Assembly: GCA_025769875.1 (NCBI GenBank)
Contig: JAGFNK010001073.1
Span: forward strand, 1-15,356
DNA length: 15,356 nt
Direction: 5' to 3'
DNA from: Russula earlei
Taxonomy: Eukaryota > Basidiomycota > Agaricomycetes > Russulales > Russulaceae
The notes under the pieces are model-generated. The model saw nothing but the letters and a program-made list of their open reading frames with translations, was not told the DNA's origin and did not search any database. This document shows, in pieces, positions 1-7,640 of the stretch (within the stretch, counting starts at the first letter, position 1; each line of letters opens with the position of its first letter). Both the position numbers and the translations under genes were made by a program.

Positions 1-1260
1 AAATACCCGGCAGACGAGATGAAAGTAGCACCTTTACCTTGACCTGTAGTTTCTAGATGATATAGTTCTCTGATGGGACTTTGGACACCAGTTACAGTTC
101 TAAATTAGCAGTTTTGGAAGCGCGGGTTTGGTGTCGTAAATTTTATTCAGACTGTCCTTCGAACTCCACCCTTCCGAACCCAGCTGCGACATGAATAGTA
201 CTCATGCGAACCGTGACGATAGACATCGTGAGTTGAATGTTTCATACAACTATTGTAATCAATCCCCTCGCTGCGCATAGGTCCTTGATCGTCAAAATAC
301 TCGTGAGATCTTGTGCGCTCTTCTTCATGCGATTCTCTTTCACCGCCTTTTGGGACAATAAAACCGCAAACATTCGAGGTGCTCGATGTCACCATGGTGT
401 GTTCATTCAGATTCCGCCACGCGTCTCCTTAGTCTCCCTCCGGTGTGTAAACGTGTTATAGCCTGGCGTCGCTGATCCGGCCATGAAACGCCTCATCGAA
501 GATAATGGTGGATGCATTTGGAAGGGTTTAGAGAATGTTGTGCCAAAGCGGGGAGAGGTTCGTTGGAGACTGTGTTGAAGTGAGGGTTGATCCACATTGT
601 CAAAGATCTCAGTCACGCTTTGGATGAGTACTTGTTCCCGAGCACAGGAGGAAGTTGCATGGGAGCAGTGGTGCGTGTCATTACAACAACTCGTATACAT
701 TTGACCAACTGCCTTGAACAGGATTATCAACGCAGAGAGATACGGCAACCGAAATCTGAACAAGGTACGGTGCACCATCTCCTATGCATGAGGGATGCCT
801 TGGTCGATTGACTTCTTGATTGACCCAGAGCGGCAGCAGTTCACGAAGAATCTCGCCTCGACTTTATCAAAGAGACTTGTGCACAATGCTCATGCATACA
901 TCTTCCGAGGAAGGCCGCGGAAGCTGTGCCTCCCATCACAAATTCTGAAGTCTCGCCCTTCCCTCTTAAGATATCTGTACGAGTTGGTGGTGTTGAGCTT
1001 CCATAATGGAGGTTCAGCTGAAACTTTTGTAGTGATAAGATTGTGCTCAGTTTGTGTGAATCAAGGCTAGTATCTGGAATATGTGTGAACCTTGGAAGTC
1101 CAAGCTTGGCTACAACCAATTTCTGGAGTTGCAGCCACACCAATCTGGAAGTCTGGAATCAGCAGTCTCACCAAAGTTGCTCCTTTTGCCCCAGAACTAA
1201 CATCTTTAGGTTTAGTACTATCCCATAGGACATGTTGTGAATTAGTGTTACAGCATCATG
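1..1260 (-). other. Unidentified region with weak, broken minus-strand coding character
   Basis: I recognise no gene here. The minus strand has open stretches at 1143-841, 778-407 and 395-147. After the stop at 147 the last frame continues to base 1 with one more stop and ends in a protein-like run (GQGKGATFISSAGY, about 44-2). Another minus frame reads EAFHGRISDARL near 510-470. The frames do not join without frameshifts, and plus-strand frames of similar size overlap them. A decayed transposase or host gene is possible but I cannot name a family. No splice pattern, TATA box or poly(A) signal ties the pieces together. Treat it as unassigned. Confidence 0.2.
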
Positions 1261-1265
1261 GCCAT

Positions 1266-1337
1266 TGGAGCATTAGCTCAGGGTTCAGTGGGGCCAAGTC
1301 CCTGTGACTTGGTTCAAGGGTTCAACAGGGGCTGGCT
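1266..1337 (+). other. tRNA-like pol III promoter (possible SINE head)
   Basis: TAGCTCAGGGTTCAGTGG at 1274-1291 resembles a tRNA D-arm and A box. CCAAGT (1294-1299) and ACTTGG (1307-1312) form a 6-bp stem with a 7-nt loop, like an anticodon arm. GGGTTCAACAG (1318-1328) resembles a B box, about 40 nt from the A box. The base before the would-be anticodon is C instead of U, and the T arm and acceptor stem do not pair, so this is not a functional tRNA gene. A tRNA-derived SINE head running rightward is the best reading; a chance match is possible. Confidence 0.3.
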
Positions 1338-1679
1338 CAGAGAGATGGGTTCAAAGGTTTAGTCTCTCAAGATTACTGTCATTTTCATGTGACCTTGCAC
1401 TTGCCATTTTTGGATGTCATTTCAAGTGCAAAATTAAAACTGCTATTGTCACGGTAACTAGCTGTGTCAGTTCACAAGCGGAAAACAAGTTGATGATAAC
1501 GAGGTATTCAAGAAATGGGCTGGTTCCTGTGTGTAATGAGTAAGGATCCCTGCAGCGGTTTGAAGTGTTTTATGCTAAACAGGTTATGGCCAATAGACCC
1601 TTCCTAGTACAACTTGGTCTGTTGAGAAGCTAGGGTAAGTTTATAATGGGATAGACTAGGGCTGGTTCCACTAGCTATA
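1338..1679. other. No gene seen; short direct repeat
   Basis: No convincing coding frame. GGGCTGGTTCC occurs twice, at 1517-1527 and 1659-1669, the second just left of the solo LTR. If the tRNA-like block to the left heads a SINE, this could be its body. I see nothing else. Confidence 0.4.
1674..1679. repeat. Left target-site duplication of solo LTR (GCTATA)
   Basis: GCTATA directly precedes the LTR end at 1680 and is repeated exactly at 2328-2333 directly after the other LTR end. A 6-bp duplication is within the range made by LTR integrases. Confidence 0.7.
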
Positions 1680-1927
1680 TGCGTTCAAGTCCGTCGGGGA
1701 CCTTGAACAACACAGAGAGAGTAGAGGAAGGTAGGTCTTAAAGGAGGAGAGCTCTTCTCAGGGGAGTGAAGAGAGACTCTTAGGAAAGGAAGGGGAAGGC
1801 GAAGAGTAGATGGTAGATGGTGTGTGAAGAGTTGATGAAATGGAGAGGTGGATGTGGTTTGAGGATTAGGAGTGAAGTGGGTTGCAAGCAAATATGTTTG
1901 GACAAGAGTAGGTTGGATTCTACAAGA

Positions 1928-1949
1928 GACCAAGCTTAGGGCTTTGGTC
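1928..1949 (-). promoter_or_regulatory. Hairpin downstream of the solo LTR TATA box
   Basis: On the minus strand GACCAAAGC, loop CCTAA, GCTTGGTC; the 5' arm carries one bulged A. It begins 16 nt after the TATA box (1973-1965), so it would lie near the expected transcript start. The loop and inner stem match the hairpin at 11283-11309 in a different LTR. Confidence 0.6.
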
Positions 1950-1964
1950 ACAAAGTGCTGAGCT

Positions 1965-1973
1965 TATATATAC
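1965..1973 (-). promoter_or_regulatory. TATA box of the solo LTR
   Basis: Minus-strand TATATATAA, followed downstream by the conserved hairpin and the pyrimidine-rich segment; upstream lies a 9-bp stem hairpin. This position fits the U3 promoter of an LTR. Confidence 0.6.
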
Positions 1974-1978
1974 AGGAG

Positions 1979-2000
1979 AAGCGCAGCAATAGCTGCGCTT
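1979..2000 (-). repeat. 9-bp stem hairpin upstream of the solo LTR TATA box
   Basis: AAGCGCAGC (1979-1987), loop AATA, GCTGCGCTT (1992-2000), a perfect stem in the U3 part of the LTR. It could be a palindromic protein site or just a structural repeat. Confidence 0.5.
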
Positions 2001-2327
2001 TGACTGTGCTACTAGTATAGTAGGAGTCATAATAAGTAGGAGTCATAGAAATGAGGCCACGAATGAGTCAGAACCAATAACTGTGCTGCACAGTAAGTGC
2101 GCAGCATTGCACAGTCAAAACTAAGAAGTGAATATAAATGGAAAGAGAACCAAACAAAGGGAAAGTAACAGCAATCCAGTGTTACCTGGACGTGTATGGA
2201 TCACATGATAACACAGAAGGGATCACGAGACGTAAGAGATCACAAGACCAGTAAGTAAAGGGACGTATGGAAGCAAGCAGTCCATAGCAAAGGTGAGAAG
2301 TAAATGTAAAAGGAAAATGGTGTAACA

Positions 2328-2333
2328 GCTATA
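2328..2333. repeat. Right target-site duplication of solo LTR (GCTATA)
   Basis: Exact copy of 1674-1679. Its last three bases are also the first three bases of the 42-bp inverted repeat, so the LTR inserted at the edge of that element. Confidence 0.7.
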
Positions 2334-2372
2334 CTATCACCTATGGGGAACTCGCCATTCCACTACCATCTC
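2331..2372. repeat. Left arm of 42-bp inverted repeat
   Basis: Starts ATACTATCACCTATGG and ends CTACCATCTC. It matches the reverse complement of 3123-3164 at all 42 positions; identity breaks down just inside. Confidence 0.85.
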
Positions 2373-2539
2373 GCCAGTCACAAATGTCATGAAAGTAATG
2401 GACATGTAAACATGCCAAATTAAAGTCCACCCAGGATGAATGTATTTATTGGGGACTAGGGAAAACATTTGTAATGGAGTAGCATTATTGAGTGAAATCC
2501 AGGACTTGCAGAATGTGGTGCTCACATCATGGGCCAGTG

Positions 2540-2748
2540 CTGCATGAGTAAAAGTAAAAGATCAATATATATCATTGTTATAGCTGCCTGTAGCCGCTGC
2601 TCATACATATGGTCTTGTGCTGGCCAATTGGACCACCTGTAACATGGCATTAAGAAACAGCAGTGGTGATCACCCAGCTGGAATCAAACTCCGCACTCTG
2701 CCATGACAGAAGGCATGATGCAGGCATGACCCCCAGCCAAAATACTAC
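2540..2748 (-). mobile_element. tRNA-derived SINE-like segment, minus strand
   Basis: On the minus strand TGGCTGGGGGTCATGCC (from 2739) matches a tRNA D-arm and A box, and GAGTTTGATTCC (2691-2680) matches the pol III B box GGTTCGANNCC with two changes. The A-to-B spacing of about 40 nt is normal for tRNA genes and SINEs. The acceptor and T stems do not pair, so it is not a working tRNA. Non-tRNA sequence continues leftward as expected for a SINE body. I cannot fix the 3' end: no poly(A) or simple-repeat tail or target duplication is clear, so 2540 is approximate. Confidence 0.4.
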
Positions 2749-2806
2749 TCGAAAACCACTCAATGGACCTCCATTTTTCTTTGCTAGAATGACATTAATG
2801 TTGGAG

Positions 2807-2956
2807 CTATAGAATAAGAGCTCAGTCTTGTGTGTAAAAGACTGTATTCAGGTTAGTGTGCTAACCTATAGAATAAGAGCTATGTACAGTATTAGCTTTA
2901 AAGGAGTGTAAAGAAATTGTAGTACTGACCTCAGTCTTGTGTGTAAAAGACTGAGG
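2807..2956. repeat. Two interleaved direct repeats carrying a hairpin
   Basis: CTATAGAATAAGAGCT occurs at 2807-2822 and 2866-2881. The 24-bp CTCAGTCTTG...AAAAGACTG occurs at 2821-2844 and 2930-2953. Each 24-mer folds: CAGTCTT and AAGACTG pair around GTGTGTAA. In the second copy the stem extends to 10 bp (CCTCAGTCTT with AAGACTGAGG, 2929-2956). This is exact short-range duplication, probably from replication slippage or a repeat-built element. Confidence 0.75.
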
Positions 2957-3122
2957 GAAAACGAACGATAACTAAATTCGAATTATTTACATGTACGGTC
3001 TGGGTTGTCTGTTCGCGCGGCACTTAGCGGCTGCACGTCCAACAATTAATGGCACTCAATAGTATAACTACAAAGTTTTAAATGGGGTTGTTTGAGCAGA
3101 TACAGGGGAAAATGAAATCGGT

Positions 3123-3164
3123 GAGATGGTAGTGGAATGGCGAGTTCCCCATAGGTGATAGTAT
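3123..3164. repeat. Right arm of 42-bp inverted repeat
   Basis: Starts GAGATGGTAGTGG and ends GGTGATAGTAT. Exact reverse complement of 2331-2372. The first unit of the tandem array begins at its outer edge. Confidence 0.85.
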
Positions 3165-3745
3165 CTCAACAGTTTCTCAACAGTTTGCCTTGAAACTTTG
3201 ACAGTAGAACCTTACATACTGTATCTAGGTGCAGCTAAAATATGGGAGCCTAATATTCAGTTCCTGAAATGTTGATTTTTGGGTGCTGACATGGGTGCAA
3301 AACTTTGAACTGCCATATCTCAACTGTTTCTCAATCAATTGACTTGAAACTTTGACAGTGGTATCTCATGTACTGTATCTAGGTGCAGCCCAAGAGTTGG
3401 GGTCCAATTCTTAGTTCTTGAAGTTTCAATTTTTGGGTGTGATCTGAGTGCAAAATTTCAAACTGCCATATCTCAACCATTTCTCCATAGATTGCCTTGA
3501 AACTTGGACAGTGGGATCTCATGTACTGTGTCTAGGTGCATGCCAAGAGCTGGTGTCTAATTATTAGTTCTTGAAGTTTTGATTTTTGGGTGCAGAACTG
3601 TGTGCAAAATTTCAAACTGCAATATCTCAACCATTTCTCCATGGATGCCTTGAAACTTGGACAGTAGAGCCTCATGTACTGTATCCAGATGCAGCCAAAT
3701 CATGGGTTTCACTGCTTGAATTTTACATTTTGGGATGCTGACCCC
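3164..3745. repeat. Tandem array, about 3.8 imperfect copies of a 153-bp unit
   Basis: The anchor CTTGAAACTTKG recurs at 3189, 3343, 3496 and 3649, giving periods of 154, 153 and 153. Other landmarks keep the same phase: ATCTCAAC, CATGTACTGTATCTAGGTGCA and TTTTTGGGTG. Units differ by scattered substitutions, so the array is old. The last unit fades at about 3745. The unit is a multiple of three bases, but no frame stays open across all copies; the minus-strand frame 3751-3557 lies inside the array and is not a gene. Confidence 0.85.
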
Positions 3746-4141
3746 AAGCATGATAAGATTACATTATCCCTATAGCTAACTGTAGCAAGCTGGGTCAGGG
3801 CACGCTGAGTTCATGCGACTGGACAGTGATTGTCTTTGAGCTGAGAGCAATCAAGAGTGGGGAGGAAGGGATGTGAGTGAGAAGTGTTACGAACCAAGGC
3901 CAGGTCCTGGCCATATGTTCTATTTCACTCAAGAGAGACCTCTCACTTCACATTGCCAACTCCCTTCCATTTCTTGGGCTACCCCTCCTGTGGTGCAAGA
4001 TATCGCTATTGCAAAGGAACTATAACACGACCAGGCACCTGTTTTAATCGGGTAATCATCACATGGCAACCACATGGTCACCTAGCCACCAAGAACCCAA
4101 AACAGCGGCACCAACTCTTAGAAACTGTTGCATAACTCATC

Positions 4142-4242
4142 TGACATCATCAAGGCTCCAATGACATCATGGCTGACTGAGCGACTCCACAGTGACATCA
4201 TAGGCTCACTAAGCGCTCCACAGTGACATCATAATGATGTCA
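4142..4242 (+). promoter_or_regulatory. Array of five CRE-like sites in LTR A
   Basis: TGACATCAT at 4142, 4162, 4193 and 4224, and its inverse ATGATGTCA at 4234-4242. Spacings of 20, 31 and 31 bp are near two, three and three DNA helical turns. The core resembles the ATF/CREB site TGACGTCA. The array lies about 140-240 bp upstream of the TATA box, where U3 enhancers usually sit. Confidence 0.5.
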
Positions 4243-4378
4243 TCACTCCACAATGATCAGTAATGTGCTCAGTAAGCCCGAAACTTGACCCAAGCAAGTT
4301 TATGCCTCTGTAGTCCTATTGGATGGTACCAAAGGGTCTAGAATAGTTCCAGCTCTTTGTAATTGACCCTGTACACTG

Positions 4379-4420
4379 TATATAAGCCCCAATGAAGTAT
4401 GGCAGTCGTCAGACTGTCCC
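4379..4420 (+). promoter_or_regulatory. TATA box and hairpin of LTR A
   Basis: TATATAA at 4379-4385. Starting 14 nt downstream, ATGGCAGTC (4399-4407), loop GTCA and GACTG plus CC(C)AT form a stem with a bulged T. The same arrangement is kept in LTR B. Confidence 0.6.
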
Positions 4421-4567
4421 ATTTGTGATACTCTCATCTTCCTGGGTAATCCCCTGCAACTGCTCATCTAAAGTCCTCCCTTATCTTCAAGGTACTCTTC
4501 AACGACCGCCTTGTTTAAAGCCCCTCACTGCACTGGCCTACTCTTAGCCTCTGCCTTCTGCAACACA

Positions 4568-4935
4568 TACCAGTCCCCATCTGGTATCTCCTAGTTGTTG
4601 GCTCGTCATCCTGTTCAATGCCGTTTATGCCTGTACCATCTGTTCTGACCCTTGCCCACCTGCTCCTGAGTCCTTAGCAATCAGCAGTATGTGTCTTGAC
4701 ATCTGGACAGTCTCTCACCATTCCTGTATTGACCAGCCAATGCTCAGTGTCCACTCCCAACTCCCCACTCTTGTTAACACTTCCCTGCATCTCCCTTCTC
4801 CTCTCTAACCCACTCCATGCACTGCCCTTCAGCTTCTCACTGAGGACCTCAACCAGTTGACATGTCCTCACCCCTCAGCATCCTGTACTCCCCAGAAGCC
4901 CCACCATCATCTCCTGTCATCGCCCAGCCATTCTA
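4568..4935 (+). other. Pyrimidine-rich leader after LTR A, no gene seen
   Basis: C- and T-rich sequence without a convincing frame. If LTR A is a 5' LTR, this is its untranslated leader. TGGTATC at 4582-4588 could be the start of a primer-binding site, but the match stops after seven bases. Confidence 0.4.
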
Positions 4936-5652
4936 GGTGACTTTGTCCCTATTGGCACTCCCCCTCCAGCGCAGAATGAGCAGCAGCAAGTGGACCGTCC
5001 TCCCTTGCCTGAAGGCTTCCTTGATCACCCTCCTTGCACAGCATTCCGATTCCACCACCAGTACTTCGTCCTCCCCAGCACCAACCATTCCCATGAGCAG
5101 TGGCAACCCCTCCATGATTTAAACCACCAAGATTGCTTGTCAAATCCACCACAGATCAATTAGCTCGTTGCACCTTCACAGACACCTTCACAACCGCCTT
5201 TCATGCATGCACGCATCATCCACACTTTTGCTGTGGAACCCTCCAATGCTGCCCTTGCTTCAGAGTACAACCTCACCCCTTTGGCATTTGCTCTAACGTC
5301 GGGATATATGCCCCGGATGCAGACTTCCCCCTTGGACATATCACTTACATTTTTAATACGTCGTTGTTTAGGAAGCTCATTATCTTACCTGCTATCTACC
5401 GTCCTGCTTATGAAGGGTCCTTTTGCTTGTCTATTGTACATGATTTCCTGGATGGACGCCTAGCTTTTGCGTATGGATACTTACACTTCGAAGAAGGTAT
5501 TAACCATGTATCCTACATCAATACTTACACGGTTGACACCATCCGCTTCAACCTCAGCTACTTCGTTTTTGCTTTACGCCTTGTATTCCCCGTAACCCTC
5601 TGGACATCATTGAGAGGTATCACCTCGAGACCATAGATCTTGCGCATGGTTC
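4936..5652 (+). pseudogene. Decayed coding stretch of unknown product, N-terminal part
   Basis: I do not recognise the product. One frame is open from 4936 (GDFVPIGTPPPAQ) to a TAG at 5161 and then to 5463. From about 5290 a second frame (5133-5636) reads more like protein (VGIYAPDADFPLGHI), and near 5588-5652 the third frame takes over (NPLDIIERYHLETIDLAHGS). The sequence therefore looks like one coding region broken by at least two frameshifts and a stop. It is rich in proline, glutamine and histidine at the start and more hydrophobic later. It lies between LTR A and the recognisable Gag of element I. It may be the far N-terminus of a very long Gag, or a separate ORF. No start codon can be chosen. 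Confidence 0.4.
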
Positions 5653-5700
5653 TTAAAAAATAAGAACCACCCTTGTAACGCTTCAATAAAGATGAATAAA
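5648..5700 (+). promoter_or_regulatory. 8-bp hairpin followed by two AATAAA motifs
   Basis: GGTTCTTA (5648-5655), loop AAAAA, TAAGAACC (5661-5668), then AATAAA at 5685-5690 and 5695-5700. This resembles a poly(A) signal region following the frame that stops near 5652, but the coding-like sequence resumes at 5692, so chance in A-rich sequence is as likely. Confidence 0.25.
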
Positions 5701-7640
5701 CCTTTCTCTTTTGCCTTAACCAAAGTGCCTCAAGAATACACCTTAGAAGAAGACGAAGAAAAAGATGCTATCACTAGACACGTCCTAAGTCTAAATCACT
5801 ATCAAACCTGGGCCTCCACTGCATTCCCTGTTGCCCCCTAACAAACCTACATGACGTACCAGGAATAGAACCACCCCATGAAGACTTCCCCCACCTTATT
5901 GTCAAAGAATTCCTTGAAGTCTTACCATTTGGACACTTCTAAGCCATGACAAACACGCATTATATCTTGAAACCCTTAGTTGATGCCTACCACCAGCACA
6001 ACAACAATCACTATACTGGCAACTTGCTCAAGCAAGGAACATCCAAGGACAACCAGTCGATTATCAATCCCTATGCTCTAGCAAATTGAACCTTTGGACC
6101 AGGATCATCCAACCACACCACCCTCATCGTTAATTGCTAAGGACGGGGTATTGCCTGTTTTACCTAGCCTGGACATATATCAGTTACTATTGCCTTACTG
6201 TCCAGTTCTACCACCTACGCCTCAATAGGATACAAAGGGAAAACCAATCTTATGTCCAACTTGCTATTGTGCCAGGACACAACACCTTTGATTGGGAAAC
6301 TAACTCTGGTTATATGACGCAGATTACAACCAACCTTGGGCAATTACTAGTCCAGACGCCTCATATACTGGTCCTCCTGTGTACTACTCAGTCCTAGCAG
6401 TTCTAGAAGTTTCCAGCCTTGCTCCTTGACCCCTCACACACCGATTCAAACCACCATCCCAACCAGTCAGGAATGTTGGTCGGCCAGCACAGAAAACACT
6501 GAGTCAAACCCATGGACACCAAGGTGTAACTGCAAAACAGAGTATTGCATGTGCAACTATCAACCAGACACACCTCCCACTCCTGATGGAATTACCTTGT
6601 GGACACCAGGCGATTACCACCTCCCATTCAGTAATTCTGGCTCCTTGACACAGAAGATGTGCAATGCCTCAGCGAGCTCCCTCTAGAGAAACAGTTCCCA
6701 ATGCAAGAGGATTCCTTTGAAAGACCATTACCTTCTACTCCCCCTGATGCCTACATACCCCTGTTTACCAGTCGTATTCCTACACCTGTCATACCTTCTC
6801 AACCCTTTGCATTGCCATTGTTGAATCACCTGATAGTATCGACATTAGAAATACTGAACTTCACTCCTATCTACCAGAACAATCTTTCTTAGCCCTAAAC
6901 CTACCTATGCGTTCAAAGAGGGAACTACTTGAATTCAAGAACTATTGTATGGAGGCTTGGCATCTTAGAACAACACACTTTGTGGTGTATCAACATCCCA
7001 CCAGAGAAATAAATGACTTTGCTATCTCCTCAGCAGAATTCGAAGGATACTTGTGGAAGACCTGAGTAGACTTAACACAAAGTAGCATCACCAAAGAATA
7101 CTCCCAAATTCACTTAAAAAAACACCAAGGAAGACTTGACTCCATTCAACTGAAACCAACCTACACCATTGCATATCCTTGGAATAACGGCCATTGGACT
7201 ATAACGTCGTCTGAACTTATGAGCACTAGAAGGGACATACTGACGACGAAGAAAAATTAATCCACTCTATTTGAAAACCTCAGCTACGACACCCAAGACC
7301 ACTGTTACCAAGGAAAATTTGCAGGAACACCCATTATCAATCACAGAAATCTTTCAGACACTTGGTTATATGAAGACAACAACGACGAAGTTACCACTGA
7401 ACAACTTAAAGCGGCAGCCCCAGGAGCAGAAACATTCAAGACTTCAATCCCTATAACTAACAGGCCTCTTCCTAGACAACCAGTCAAGTGGAGCCGTTCT
7501 AGAAAGACATTGGGTTTACTAAACAATCGAGAGTCGATTTCTGCCAGAACACCTCAAGAAGTTACGCTATCCTAGGAACTGCTCAGAGCACTCGAAGCAC
7601 ACTCCAGGACCTTCTACTCGCGTAATACCCAACAACCACT
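5692..7640 (+). pseudogene. Decayed coding stretch of unknown product upstream of Gag
   Basis: Protein-like segments follow one another in shifting frames. They include an acidic start after ATG 5692 (EYTLEEDEEKD), GIEPPHEDFPHLIVKEFLEV near 5850, PGHNTFDWETNSGY near 6270, a cysteine-rich CNCKTEYCMCNYQPDTPPTP near 6530, SYLPEQSFLALNLP near 6870, TIAYPWNNGHWT near 7170 and GKFAGTPIINHRN near 7310. At least five stops or frameshifts interrupt it. The codon style (CCA, ACC, GAA, CAA) is like that of the Gag that follows, and it runs up to Gag without a break. I infer that it belongs to element I, either as a very long N-terminal Gag region or as an extra ORF. The cysteine cluster could bind metal but fits no motif I can name. 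Confidence 0.45.

Larger units (their letters stand above)
1680..2327 (-). mobile_element. Solo LTR of a retrotransposon, 648 bp
   Basis: Read on the minus strand it starts TGTTACACC (2327 downward) and ends GAACGCA (1680), giving the canonical TG...CA ends, and it is flanked by the exact 6-bp duplication GCTATA. It contains a TATA box (TATATATAA, 1973-1965), two hairpins, and a pyrimidine-rich segment downstream (about 1900-1690), which fits a U3-R-U5 layout. A 13-bp direct repeat AGTAGGAGTCATA (2019-2031 and 2035-2047) lies upstream of the TATA box. No gag or pol lies next to it, so it is probably the product of recombination between two LTRs. The open frame 1951-1685 is an incidental product of the pyrimidine-rich strand. 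Confidence 0.75.
2331..3164. mobile_element. 834-bp element with perfect 42-bp terminal inverted repeats
   Basis: The arms 2331-2372 and 3123-3164 are exact reverse complements. The TA dinucleotides at 2332-2333 and 3162-3163 could be a TA target duplication, as in Tc1/mariner-type elements. The interior has no transposase-like frame, so this would be a non-autonomous element. It carries a SINE-like segment and a repeated hairpin. Both arms are open in one outward frame ending GEMVVEWRVPHR and a stop, which is a by-product of the arms being identical. Alternatively it is an inverted duplication of local sequence. The right arm abuts the tandem array exactly. Confidence 0.55.
3885..4567 (+). 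mobile_element. LTR A of a retrotransposon, about 683 bp
   Basis: It starts TGTTACGAACCAAGG and aligns along its length with 14672-15356 in the same orientation, so the two are copies of one LTR. It has an upstream array of CRE-like sites, a TATA box at 4379-4385 and a hairpin at 4399-4420. The 3' end is set at CTGCAACA (4567) because it ends in CA and the alignment fades there. An end at 4579 is also possible, since TGGTATC, the start of the common initiator-methionine primer site, follows at 4582-4588. The 5 bp before it are AGAAG. That sequence is not repeated just after the LTR, so it is not a simple solo LTR. Confidence 0.8.

Noticed and set aside
1685..1951. 88-codon minus-strand open frame rich in Ser, Pro and Leu
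   Set aside because: It falls inside the pyrimidine-rich downstream part of the solo LTR and has no domain.
2664..2748. Functional tRNA gene
   Set aside because: A and B boxes are present but the acceptor and T stems do not pair.
2929..2975. Helitron 3' end (hairpin followed by CTAA)
   Set aside because: The hairpin-to-CTRR arrangement is loosely present, but the base after CTAA is A, not T, and no TC-starting 5' end or Rep/helicase is seen.
3164..3745. CRISPR-like array
   Set aside because: Units are 153 bp of continuous similarity without short repeats separated by unique spacers, and the context is eukaryotic.
3557..3751. 64-codon minus-strand open frame
   Set aside because: It is contained in the 153-bp tandem array and is not maintained across units.
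5648..5668. Rho-independent terminator
   Set aside because: The hairpin is A/T-rich, not followed by a T run, and the sequence is fungal-like, where such terminators are not used.
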